Below, piece after piece: positions 1-6,710 of a stretch of DNA of 8,479 bases; the stretch's first letter is position 1, and each line of letters starts with the position of its first letter. Where the stretch lies: NCBI GenBank assembly GCA_900551225.1, contig URUZ01000257.1:1-8479 (forward strand), in the 5' to 3' direction. Position numbers and translations under genes: made by a program. This DNA comes from an uncultured Clostridium sp. (GTDB taxonomy: Bacteria > Bacillota > Clostridia > Lachnospirales > Lachnospiraceae). The notes beneath the pieces are model-generated. The model was not told the DNA's origin. It worked only from the letters and a program-made list of their open reading frames with translations, and ran no database searches.

Positions 1-241
1 TTATTTAATTTTTTTGTGCATATTTACATTACTTGCAGTTAGTGGTAATATTATTTTAAGAATATAATTTCAATAATCAAAATAACTATGGACATATTTT
101 GTTAAAAATCGCAAACTATCATTATTATTCGTTATATGTTACAATAAACCTACTTGAAATCATGTTTAAAAATGACACTTTTTGGCAAGGGGACATTAAT
201 CAGTCCCACATTTAGATCTTATGAAAGGAATGGAAACATTC
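1..241. other. AT-rich intergenic leader upstream of the IclR-family gene
   Basis: This stretch holds no convincing gene. It is visibly much richer in A and T than the coding regions that follow. A weak sigma-A-like promoter can be drawn for the forward strand: TTGTTA at 99-104, an 18-nt spacer and TATTAT at 123-128. Other pairings are equally possible in such AT-rich DNA, so I do not call a promoter separately. A 17-codon open frame at 162-215 has no clear ribosome binding site and is not called. The left edge could also contain the promoter of a divergent gene outside the window. Confidence 0.5.
190..207. promoter_or_regulatory. inverted repeat, candidate operator of the IclR-type regulator
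   Basis: GGGAC at 190-194 and GTCCC at 203-207 form perfect 5-bp arms around an AT-rich 8-nt centre. The site ends about 35 bases before the chosen start of the regulator gene. IclR proteins bind short palindromes as dimers and often repress their own gene, so the position suits autoregulation. It could equally be a small hairpin in the mRNA leader. The operator role is inferred from position only. Confidence 0.3.
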
Positions 242-1024
242 ATGAAAAGTAAAGATACCATCACTGCGAAAAACCAGTCTGCGGAAAAAGCGCTGCTGGT
301 CATTGAGTATCTCGCCCAAAAGGGCGCTGCTCAGCGTCTTCAGGATATTGCCCGGGATCTGCAAATGAACCCCAGCACCTTGATCCGGTTCCTGTCCACC
401 CTGCAAAGTACAGGTTATGTGGATCAGGAGCCGGAGACTTCAAAATACTATCTGACTCTGAAGATTTGTTCAATTGCAAACCAAATCAGCTCCAACTTGG
501 AGATCAGAGACATTATCCGCCCTTACTTAAAGACCATTTCCTCCACCTTGAAGGAATCTGTCTGCTTTGCCATTGAACAGGATATGTCCGTGGTCTACAT
601 TGAAGTGATCCAGGGCCCGGACCAGCTTCTCAAAGCCACCCAGCGCATTGGCAACCGTGCCCCCATGTACTGTACAGGGATCGGTAAATTACTGTTGTTG
701 GAACACTCTGAATCATACATCGACCAGATGATTGAACGGAACGGCATGCAGCGCTTCACAAACTATACGCTGCTGACCAAAGAAGATTTGTTAGACGAAT
801 TAGAGCTGGTGCGTCAACGGGATTATGCCTACGACAACGAGGAATGCGAGCTGGGCGTGCGTTGTATTTCCTTCCCGCTCCGCGACTACACTGGGAAAAT
901 CATCGCAGGCCTGAGCGTCAGCGGCCCCTCCTTCCATATACAAGAGCTGGATAATCATGAAACGATTGAATACCTTCGGCAAATTTCTGGTCTTATATCA
1001 AAGAAACTTGGATATTGTGGTTAG
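242..1024 (+). CDS. IclR-family transcriptional regulator
   Basis: Predicted one-component regulator of 260 residues, a typical length for IclR proteins. Residues about 15-80 form the winged helix-turn-helix, including the run DIARDLQMNPSTLIRFLSTL and a YYLT strand of the wing. Residues about 88-253 form the ligand-binding IclR effector domain, with the conserved APMYCTGIGKLLL segment (140-152) and the ELGVRCISFPL...GKIIAGLSVSGPS segment (203-230). I chose ATG 242 because AAAGGA at 224-229 lies upstream of it. In-frame ATGs at 221 and 230 would add 7 or 4 residues but have no good ribosome binding site. The gene is monocistronic and convergent with queT. The ligand is unknown. IclR proteins often control aromatic or carboxylate catabolism, so control of the reductase operon in this window is possible, but the two are separated by other genes. 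Confidence 0.93.
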   Translation: MKSKDTITAKNQSAEKALLVIEYLAQKGAAQRLQDIARDLQMNPSTLIRFLSTLQSTGYVDQEPETSKYYLTLKICSIANQISSNLEIRDIIRPYLKTISSTLKESVCFAIEQDMSVVYIEVIQGPDQLLKATQRIGNRAPMYCTGIGKLLLLEHSESYIDQMIERNGMQRFTNYTLLTKEDLLDELELVRQRDYAYDNEECELGVRCISFPLRDYTGKIIAGLSVSGPSFHIQELDNHETIEYLRQISGLISKKLGYCG

Positions 1025-1057
1025 ACGGTGCCGTACTCTCGCTGCACAGCTTCCGAA

Positions 1058-1096
1058 AAAACCGGAGAATTCCAATGACAGGAATTCTCCGGTTTT
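1058..1096. terminator. bidirectional intrinsic terminator between the iclR-type gene and queT
   Basis: A perfect 16-bp inverted repeat (arms 1058-1073 and 1081-1096) encloses the 7-nt loop AATGACA. The core ACCGGAGAATTCC is flanked by an A-run on the left (1056-1061) and TTTT on the right, so it can act as a terminator in both directions. It lies 33 bases after the regulator stop codon and 15 bases after the queT-like stop codon on the other strand, which fits a shared terminator for convergent genes. Confidence 0.88.
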
Positions 1097-1111
1097 GCGT
1101 ACATCTCATTG

Positions 1112-1609
1112 CTATGAAAATTGGTGTTTAAAAATGATATCCTTATACCGCTCCAGCGCCAGCAGCAGGACATTCCCCAGTACCCCCACTGCCAGGATCT
1201 CGCCGATTCCCACAGTGCCTGCGGAGAGCAGCAGCATATCCTCAGAGCCTCCCGAAAAACGGATCACCCAGGGGATGATTGCAGTGTTGGCCAGTATGGG
1301 CGGAATGCAGACCAGCCACCTGTGTCTGCGCAGGCGAAGTGATCCCATAGCGCCTAAGAGCGTAGCCAGGCTTCCAAAGACAATATCCAGCGGCGCTCCG
1401 CTGAACAGGATGTTTGCGATCAGGCAGCCCACGAACAGCCCCGGAACAGCAGCCGGTGTAAAGTAGGGCAGAATACACAGCGCCTCGGAAATCCTAAACT
1501 GCACCGGCCCAAAACTGATAGGCTGGAATACCCCGGTCAGCGCCACGTAGACGGCTGCAATGACCGCGCCGTAGGCAACGTTGTAGACGGTCTTATTGTG
1601 TTGTGTCAT
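1112..1609 (-). CDS. queT: QueT-family membrane protein, putative queuosine-precursor transporter
   Basis: A 165-residue hydrophobic protein with about five membrane segments, the usual size for QueT. The family signature FGPVQFRISEALCILPYF is at residues 33-50 and GEILAVGVLGNVLLL at 136-150. QueT proteins are thought to be substrate-binding (S) components of ECF-type importers that take up a queuosine precursor such as preQ1 for tRNA modification, using a shared ECF energy module encoded elsewhere. The start ATG at 1609 follows an AGGAG site (1624-1620) by 10 bases. A strong promoter and a candidate riboswitch lie upstream. The gene stands alone and ends at a bidirectional hairpin. The family call is firm; the precise substrate is inferred from the family. 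Confidence 0.9.
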   Translation of the reverse strand: MTQHNKTVYNVAYGAVIAAVYVALTGVFQPISFGPVQFRISEALCILPYFTPAAVPGLFVGCLIANILFSGAPLDIVFGSLATLLGAMGSLRLRRHRWLVCIPPILANTAIIPWVIRFSGGSEDMLLLSAGTVGIGEILAVGVLGNVLLLALERYKDIIFKHQFS

Positions 1610-1619
1610 GTTTGATTTT

Positions 1620-1662
1620 CTCCTGTAGTTTTGTTTTAGGTGTGGAAGGTTTCGAACACACC
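1620..1662 (-). promoter_or_regulatory. candidate preQ1-I-like riboswitch in the queT leader
   Basis: On the reverse strand, GGTGTG (1662-1657) and CACACC (1644-1639) form a 6-bp stem closing a 12-nt loop that begins UUCG. An A-rich tail, TAAAACAAAACTACAGGAG, follows at once and runs into the Shine-Dalgarno site. Small hairpin, about 12-nt loop and A-rich tail ending at or near the ribosome binding site is the layout of preQ1 class I aptamers, and QueT genes are frequent targets of these switches. A pseudoknot could form between loop UUC (1656-1654) and GGA (1623-1621), or between CCU (1649-1647) and AGG (1624-1622). Either would hide the binding site when ligand is present. The loop does not match the consensus I remember exactly, so this remains a candidate. 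Confidence 0.45.
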
Positions 1663-1711
1663 GTTTATTTTACCGAATTCACCTGTGTTTGCAAGGAAAA
1701 TTGGCTTCCAT

Positions 1712-1740
1712 ACTATAGCACGAAATGTGGGATAATGCAA
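1712..1740 (-). promoter_or_regulatory. sigma-A promoter of queT
   Basis: Reverse-strand TTGCAT (1740-1735) and TATAGT (1717-1712) are separated by exactly 17 bases. The -10 element is preceded by TGC, an extended -10 motif. Transcription should begin near 1705, giving a leader of about 95 bases that contains the candidate riboswitch before the queT start codon. Confidence 0.72.
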
Positions 1741-1782
1741 GATATGCTCTTTTTTTGCGGTTATAACCATTAAAACAATTGA

Positions 1783-2316
1783 TATTTCTTCACAATTGCG
1801 GATTCTATTTCTAAGTATCTAAAAAGTGAAAAGCGGGCAATTGACAATGAAACGGTTTATAACTATCTCAGTAAATTGGAAAGCGCCTATATCCTGTACC
1901 GCTGCTCCCGCTTTGATGTACAAGGCAAAGAAATTCTGAAAACACAGGAAAAATTCTATCTTGCCGATCCGGCCCTTCGTTACAGCGTATTGGGATATTC
2001 CTCGGACAGTGTAGCCGCTATGCTGGAGAATGTCATTTATCTGGAATTGCGGCGCCGCGGATATGACGTATTTGTTGGAAAACTGGCCAATACTGAGATA
2101 GATTTCATTGCTTCAAAGCTGGAAAATAAGCTGTATATTCAAGTAACACTGGAGATTGGTTCTCCTGAAACGGAGAGACGCGAATATGGCAGACTGCTTG
2201 ATATTCCGGATAACTACCCCAAATATGTATTACGGACAGACGTTTTTGCAGGTGGGAATTACGAAGGAATCAAGACCATGCACATTGCGGATTTCCTGCT
2301 GAGTGATGAGTATTAA
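1783..2316 (+). pseudogene. C-terminal remnant of a DUF4143-type ATPase
   Basis: The reading frame is open from just after a TGA at 1780-1782 to the TAA at 2314-2316, about 177 codons. Its product matches the C-terminal part of the ATP-binding proteins that carry a DUF4143 domain: SISKYLKSEK, then NETVYNYLSKLESAYILYR, GKEILKTQEKFYLADPALRY, ENVIYLELRRRGYDVFVGK, and the EIDFIA...LYIQV pair of strands typical of the PD-(D/E)XK-like end. Full family members are around 400 residues or more and begin with a P-loop ATPase domain. That half, including Walker A and B, is absent. Family similarity begins before the first usable start (TTG 1876), and I see no ribosome binding site for it. This looks like a 5'-deleted gene rather than a short functional one. 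The family has no firmly established function. Confidence 0.8.
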
Positions 2317-2340
2317 AGGGTTCAATTAAAATTCAAAAGC

Positions 2341-2367
2341 AGCGCCCCGGCAGTCCGCCGCGGCGCT
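2341..2367. terminator. bidirectional hairpin ending the reductase operon
   Basis: On the reverse strand, AGCGCC and GGCGCT form the outer stem, then one G/G mismatch, then an inner CGGC/GCCG stem around the loop GGACT. The sequence GCTTTTGAATTTT follows, so it should terminate the operon ending at 2385. On the forward strand the hairpin lies 24 bases after the DUF4143 remnant and is followed only by TTTAG, so termination in that direction would be weaker. Confidence 0.72.
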
Positions 2368-2384
2368 TTAGCTAATCTCCAATT

Positions 2385-3524
2385 CTAATGTTCACACCAC
2401 CCCGTCCCACACCGCACAACCTCCCCCATCCGCTCCAAATGATCCAAATGCGCCAGGCATTCCCCCAGCGCAAACCACCGCTGGGCAGGAGGGAAATGAT
2501 CCCAGTCCGCGGAGCGGATCTTCCAGCTCATGCCCCCGGTTATATCGTACAGGCGGGCATGTCCCAGCCGCCGCACCACCTCCAGGCACTCAGCCAGACG
2601 TTGTTCATGGTGAGCCTTCAGATCCTTTACCCGCTGCCGGAAGTCTCCTGTTTTTCTGTGGCCGGGCAGGGGCAGCGTCACATTGCACCCGGCGATCTTG
2701 TCCAGGCTGTTTAAATAGTCTCCCAGGGAGTCCTCCACGCCCGGCCAGTCCGTGATATTGGGCGTGATGTCAAAGAGCACGTGATCTCCCAGGATCATGG
2801 CGCCTGTCCCCTGGATCTTAAAACACATGTGACCCGGCGTATGCCCCGGGGTATACACCGCCCGCAGCTTGTAATCGCCCACAGAGATCACATCCCCTTC
2901 CTCCAGGGATGTGTACCCGGTGAAATGTTCATCCGCTGCCATGGTCCTGGACGGAGTCTCCCGCAGCATGGCCCGGATCAGTTCCGGGGATATTCCATTT
3001 TCTTCCAGCCGTTTTGTCTTTAGCCGGTGGAGGAGGCTGGTTCCATCCTCCACCACGCTTCCTGTCAGACAGGCCCTGTCGATCCCGCTTATATAGACCT
3101 TTCCTCCGCGGCTGATCAGATCCGCCGCGTTCCCGGAATGGTCGGCGTGGAGATGGGTCAGCAAAATGTCCGTATTGTCCATCTGAATCCCCAGACAGTA
3201 CAGCCCTTCCAGCACAGCCTTCCTGCACGCCTCGGTCCTGAAGCCGGTGTCCACCAGCAGATTCCTCTGCCCCCGGATCACATAGCTGTTCAGCTCCCGC
3301 AGCGGGTTTCCCGCCAGGGGCACAGATATCCGGTAGATCCCGGGCAGGACCTCCCCTATCTGGCCGCCTTCTATCTGGCCGCCTTCCATCTGGCCACCAT
3401 CTATCCGGCCGCCTTCCATCCGGCCACCATCTATCCGGCCACCATCTATCCGGCCACCATCTATCCGGCCACCATCTATCTGCCCGCCATCCATCTGCCC
3501 GCCTTCTATATAATTACCGCCCAT
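2385..3524 (-). CDS. metallo-beta-lactamase-fold hydrolase with an N-terminal pentapeptide-repeat extension
   Basis: A 379-residue protein whose catalytic part starts near residue 57. It has the full set of binuclear metal ligands: HLHADH at 124-129, H228 in TPGHTPGH, D247 in LGDH, and H289 in LPGH. The C-terminal end (about 345-370, ALGECLAHLDHLERMGEVV) looks like the winged-helix tail of LACTB2/glyoxalase II-like members, so the enzyme probably hydrolyses a thioester or another ester. Residues 5-54 are ten copies of a five-residue unit, (R/Q)(I/M)(D/E)GG, which is not part of the fold. It is the last gene of the operon, 6 bases after the etfA stop codon. No good Shine-Dalgarno site precedes ATG 3524, so it may be translationally coupled, or it may start at an ATG inside the repeat such as 3494. 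A role as acyl-CoA thioesterase for the pathway is only a guess from context. Confidence 0.87.
   Translation of the reverse strand: MGGNYIEGGQMDGGQIDGGRIDGGRIDGGRIDGGRMEGGRIDGGQMEGGQIEGGQIGEVLPGIYRISVPLAGNPLRELNSYVIRGQRNLLVDTGFRTEACRKAVLEGLYCLGIQMDNTDILLTHLHADHSGNAADLISRGGKVYISGIDRACLTGSVVEDGTSLLHRLKTKRLEENGISPELIRAMLRETPSRTMAADEHFTGYTSLEEGDVISVGDYKLRAVYTPGHTPGHMCFKIQGTGAMILGDHVLFDITPNITDWPGVEDSLGDYLNSLDKIAGCNVTLPLPGHRKTGDFRQRVKDLKAHHEQRLAECLEVVRRLGHARLYDITGGMSWKIRSADWDHFPPAQRWFALGECLAHLDHLERMGEVVRCGTGWCEH
3363..3512 (-). repeat. in-frame array of ten 15-bp tandem repeats
   Basis: Reverse-strand DNA repeats a 15-bp unit with consensus ATAGATGGTGGCCGG. Four consecutive copies (3479-3420) are identical. 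The flanking copies carry silent or conservative changes (ATG for ATA, GAA for GAT, CAG for CGG). It encodes units (R/Q)(I/M)(D/E)GG at the N-terminus of the hydrolase. Because 15 is a multiple of three, gain or loss of units would change length but not frame. Confidence 0.95.
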
Positions 3525-3530
3525 AGCCCG

Positions 3531-4724
3531 CTACTGCCGTGGAAGCTTGCCCAGCTCTTCCATAATGGCAGGAATCACCTGATACAAATTCCCCACAATG
3601 CCAATATCCGCGATATCAAAGATCGGCGCATTCTCATTGGTATTTATCGCCACGATCAGCCCCGCGTTCTGCATACCCGCCACATGCTGGATCGCTCCGC
3701 TGATTCCGCAGGCAAAGTAGATCTTGGGCTTCACAGTGGTTCCGGTCTGGCCCACCTGGTATGCGTGGTCAATCCAGCCCGCGTCCACGGCTGCTCTGGA
3801 GGAGGCGATGGTGCCGCCGAACTTGTCTGCCAGCTCCTTTAACAGCTCAAAGCCCTCGGGCTTACCAAGGCCCATTCCGCCGGAGACGATGACTTCCGCA
3901 TCCGTGAGAGATACCATCTCCTTCACACTCTTCACAACTTCCAGCACCTTGGTGCGGATATCGCCTTCAGCAAAGGCAGTGTCCAGCTTCACCAGCCGGC
4001 CCTCTCTTCCGGCCGTCCGCTCCGCCTTCTCCATAACGCCTGGTCTCACTGTGGACATCTGAGGCCTGTGACCCGGGCAGACGATGGTTGCCATCAGGTT
4101 TCCGCCAAATGCGGGGCGGGTCTGCATGATGCCCTTGGTCTCCGGGTCAATCTCCAGCTTTGTGCAGTCCGCAGTCAGGCCGGTGCCGCACTTAACAGCC
4201 AGGCATGGGCCAAGATCGCGGCCGATGTGTGTTGCGCCCAGCAGCACGATCTCAGGCTTGTATGCGCCGATGGCCTCATAGATCACCTTTGTATACGCGT
4301 CCGTGGTATACTGCTTAAGCTCCGGAGCGTCCGCATAGTACACCTTGTCGGCTCCGTACTCAAACAGCTCGGCCGCCAGGTTCTCCACCCCGCTGCCGCA
4401 GAGGATGGCGCACAGCTCGCAGCCAATCTTCTCAGCCAGCTTTCTGCCCTCGCCCAGAAGCTCCACAGCCACCTGCAGAAGCTTTCCTTCTCTCTGCTCC
4501 GCAAATACCCACACGCCCTTGTACGCGCTTAAATCCTTCTCTGCCTTCTCCTCATCCGTCTTTTCGATGGCTCCAAAGGGGCAGACATCCACACACTGTC
4601 CGCAGCTGGTGCAGCCGGTTCCGATCACTGCCAGCTTTCCCTCCATGGTGATGGCGGCAAAGGGGCAGCTTTTCACACATTTTGAACATCCCTTACATTT
4701 TTCATTGATCACATTAACAGCCAT
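3531..4724 (-). CDS. etfA: electron transfer flavoprotein alpha subunit with N-terminal two-[4Fe-4S] ferredoxin domain (CarE-like)
   Basis: A 397-residue EtfA, longer than the usual 310-330 because it begins with a ferredoxin domain. Cysteines 10, 13, 16, 20 and 38, 41, 44, 48 form two CxxCxxC...CP clusters. The Etf N-terminal domain follows from about residue 68. The C-terminal FAD-binding domain has SSRAAVDAGW (308-317), QVGQTGTTVKPKIYFACGIS (323-342) and NTNENAPIFDIADIGIVGN (361-379). It pairs with EtfB and passes electrons to or from the acyl-CoA dehydrogenase. The same domain layout is known in CarE of the Acetobacterium woodii caffeyl-CoA reductase/Etf complex, which is electron-bifurcating. 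AGGAGG (4740-4735) lies 10 bases before the start, and 18 bases separate it from etfB. Bifurcation here is inferred from this domain and the gene order. Confidence 0.95.
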   Translation of the reverse strand: MAVNVINEKCKGCSKCVKSCPFAAITMEGKLAVIGTGCTSCGQCVDVCPFGAIEKTDEEKAEKDLSAYKGVWVFAEQREGKLLQVAVELLGEGRKLAEKIGCELCAILCGSGVENLAAELFEYGADKVYYADAPELKQYTTDAYTKVIYEAIGAYKPEIVLLGATHIGRDLGPCLAVKCGTGLTADCTKLEIDPETKGIMQTRPAFGGNLMATIVCPGHRPQMSTVRPGVMEKAERTAGREGRLVKLDTAFAEGDIRTKVLEVVKSVKEMVSLTDAEVIVSGGMGLGKPEGFELLKELADKFGGTIASSRAAVDAGWIDHAYQVGQTGTTVKPKIYFACGISGAIQHVAGMQNAGLIVAINTNENAPIFDIADIGIVGNLYQVIPAIMEELGKLPRQ

Positions 4725-4742
4725 TGCGCTCTTCCCTCCTAA

Positions 4743-5528
4743 TCAGATTAAATGCTTTTCCGCCAATTTTCCAACCAGCATCTCCGCCATGCCAACTATG
4801 GTTCCGGAGAGCATCTCGCCCTTTCCCTTCTGGGGCGGGGTGAAGGAACGGAATACCTGGGTTGGGGAAGCGTTCAGCCCGCAGTCCGCGGGGTCCAGCT
4901 GCACGTCCTGGTGGTTCCACACCGTGATGTCTTTCTTGTAAGCGTCCACAATGGCTCCCACGGACATGTAGCGGGGCTGGTTCAGCTCTTTGACGCAGGT
5001 CAGCAGACAGGGGGTCTGCACCTCTATCACCTCGTAACCGTCCTCCATCTGCCTCTGGACCATCACCTTCCCGTCCCCCATCTGAATGTCCTGGACATAG
5101 GTGACCACCGGCACGCCCAGACGCTGGGCCACCTGGGGGCCCACCTGGGCCGTGTCGCCGTCAATGGCCTGGCGTCCCGCGAAGATTACGTCCACGCCGC
5201 CCACCTTGCGGATGCCTGCCGCGATAGTGGTGGAGGTGGCGCAGGTATCCGCGCCGCCGAATGCGCGGTCACTGAGCAGATATGCCTCGTCTGCGCCCAT
5301 TGCCAGGCACTCTCTCAGCATGTAGCCTGCCTGAGGCGGCCCCATGGTCAGCACTGCGATCTCCACATCAGAGTCATTATCCTTCAGCTGGAGGGCTGCC
5401 TCCAGCGCATTTGCATCGTCCGGGTTCAATATACTGGGCACGCCGTCGCGGATCAGTGTCCCCTTAACCGGGTCGATCTTCACTTCGTTGGTATCCGGCA
5501 CCTGTTTTACACACACTAATATTTTCAT
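4743..5528 (-). CDS. etfB: electron transfer flavoprotein beta subunit (CarD-like)
   Basis: A 261-residue EtfB of normal family length, beginning MKILVCVKQVPDTNEVKIDP. The nucleotide-binding signature AGRQAIDGDTAQVGPQ is at residues 117-132 and the family motif PRYMS at 185-189. It forms a heterodimer with the downstream EtfA and connects NADH, ferredoxin or another carrier to the acyl-CoA dehydrogenase. In bifurcating Etfs this subunit binds a second FAD where ordinary Etfs hold AMP. Which one applies cannot be settled by eye. GGGAGGA lies 8 bases before ATG 5528, and the acyl-CoA dehydrogenase stop codon is 18 bases upstream, so the genes are co-transcribed. Confidence 0.95.
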   Translation of the reverse strand: MKILVCVKQVPDTNEVKIDPVKGTLIRDGVPSILNPDDANALEAALQLKDNDSDVEIAVLTMGPPQAGYMLRECLAMGADEAYLLSDRAFGGADTCATSTTIAAGIRKVGGVDVIFAGRQAIDGDTAQVGPQVAQRLGVPVVTYVQDIQMGDGKVMVQRQMEDGYEVIEVQTPCLLTCVKELNQPRYMSVGAIVDAYKKDITVWNHQDVQLDPADCGLNASPTQVFRSFTPPQKGKGEMLSGTIVGMAEMLVGKLAEKHLI

Positions 5529-5546
5529 TATCCATATCCTCCCTGG

Positions 5547-6695
5547 TTACTTTTTCAGCAGCTTGCTTCCGATGACCATCTGCTGCACCTGGCTGGTTCC
5601 CTCATAGATTGTGAATACGCGGCAGTCGCGGAACATTCTCTCAATCTTATAATCCTTGATGAAGCCGTAGCCGCCGTGGATCTGGACAGCCTTCTGGGCG
5701 ATCTCGTTACAGACCTCGGAGGCGTAGTATTTGGCCATGGATGCATTTAAGGTGGCATCCTGTCTGGTATCCATCATGTAAGCTGCTTTGTAAACCAGCT
5801 GCTTGGCTGCCTCCAGCTTGGTGGCCATGTCGGCGATCATGAAGCTAATGGCCTGGAAATCAGCGATGCGTTTTCCGAACTGTTTTCTCTCCTTGGCGTA
5901 CTTCACGGCCTCGTCCAGACAGCCCTGAGCCACGCCGATAGACTGTGCCGCAACGCCCAGGCGCCCGGTGTTCAGGGTCTGCATGGCGATCTTAAAGCCC
6001 TCGCCCTCCTCGCCCAGACGGTCGCACACCGGAACCTCTGCATTTTCAAGGATAATGTCTGAGGTGGCGCAGCCCACCACGCCCATCTTGTTCTCCGGCT
6101 TGCCGCAGGAGACGCCCTTTGCATGCATATCCACCACAAATGCGGACAGTCCCTTATTCCCCTTCTTCATATCCGTTTTGGCGAACACCACGGCATAGTC
6201 GGACAGAGGGGCCATGGTGATAAAGCACTTGCGGCCGTTTAACACATAGTGGTCCCCCTCCCTCATCGCTGTGGTAGCCACGCTCCCTGCATCAGAGCCT
6301 GCCCCAGGCTCAGTGAGTGCGAAGGCCAGCTTCTTTTTGCCGGTTACAACCGGGGTCAGATACTTTGCCTTCTGCTCGTCATTACCCGCCAGCAGCAGGG
6401 GGCCGCCGGACAGGGAGTTAGGGCTGGAAACGTAGATGCTGGCCACGCCCGATACCCTGGCCATCTCCTCCATCACCAGTACATAGGAGCGCGCATCCGC
6501 CCCCTGGCCCCCCAGCTCCTTGGGAATCTTAACCCCAAAGAAACCGGCCCTGGCCATCTTATCCAGAATTTCTTCCGGGAATACCTCCGACTCCTCCACC
6601 TGATCCAAGATTTCCTTGGTCAGCTCCTTTTCCGCGAAGTCACGGGCTAACTTTCTGATTAACTCATGCTGCTCTGTGAAAAATGCCTCTGCCAT
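5547..6695 (-). CDS. acyl-CoA dehydrogenase, probable 2-enoyl-CoA reductase (CarC/Bcd-like)
   Basis: A 382-residue FAD-dependent acyl-CoA dehydrogenase of standard length. Visible family motifs are FALTEPGAGSDAG (125-137), the GRLGVAAQSIGVAQG helix (244-258), RKQFGKRIADFQAISF (270-285), QIHGGYGF (338-345) and IYEGTSQVQ (363-371). Glu365 sits at the usual catalytic base position of short-chain dehydrogenases. Placed between a CoA ligase and an Etf pair, it most likely works in the reducing direction on a 2-enoyl-CoA, as caffeyl-CoA reductase, crotonobetainyl-CoA reductase and butyryl-CoA dehydrogenase do in anaerobes. GGAGGA (6710-6705) directly follows the ligase stop codon and precedes ATG 6695 by 9 bases. 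Substrate class (aryl-acrylyl, betainyl or short aliphatic) cannot be told from these motifs. Confidence 0.94.
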   Translation of the reverse strand: MAEAFFTEQHELIRKLARDFAEKELTKEILDQVEESEVFPEEILDKMARAGFFGVKIPKELGGQGADARSYVLVMEEMARVSGVASIYVSSPNSLSGGPLLLAGNDEQKAKYLTPVVTGKKKLAFALTEPGAGSDAGSVATTAMREGDHYVLNGRKCFITMAPLSDYAVVFAKTDMKKGNKGLSAFVVDMHAKGVSCGKPENKMGVVGCATSDIILENAEVPVCDRLGEEGEGFKIAMQTLNTGRLGVAAQSIGVAQGCLDEAVKYAKERKQFGKRIADFQAISFMIADMATKLEAAKQLVYKAAYMMDTRQDATLNASMAKYYASEVCNEIAQKAVQIHGGYGFIKDYKIERMFRDCRVFTIYEGTSQVQQMVIGSKLLKK

Positions 6696-6710
6696 GTTTT
6701 TACTTCCTCC

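Noticed and set aside
162..215. Short 17-codon open frame in the leader of the IclR-type gene
   Set aside because: It has no convincing ribosome binding site and no attenuator-like codon run or terminator/antiterminator pair. It could occur by chance in this AT-rich stretch.
957..1466. Forward open frame overlapping the end of the regulator and running through queT
   Set aside because: It crosses the perfect terminator hairpin and is antisense to most of queT. The product is low-complexity Ser/Pro/Arg-rich.
1876..2316. A complete short gene starting at TTG 1876
   Set aside because: Family similarity already extends upstream of this codon in the same frame, and no Shine-Dalgarno site precedes it, so a truncated gene is the better reading.
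3363..3512. CRISPR array
   Set aside because: The 15-bp units are contiguous with no unique spacers and lie inside a coding frame, so this is a coding tandem repeat.
3027..3842. Long open frame on the forward strand opposite the hydrolase and the end of etfA (271 codons)
   Set aside because: It is antisense to two genes with complete family motifs. Its repeat section merely reads the 15-bp array in reverse, and no family resemblance or ribosome binding site is seen.
4752..5519. Forward open frame of 255 codons opposite etfB
   Set aside because: It is an antisense shadow in GC-rich coding DNA. The composition is rich in His, Leu and Val with no recognisable domain, while the reverse strand encodes a clear EtfB.
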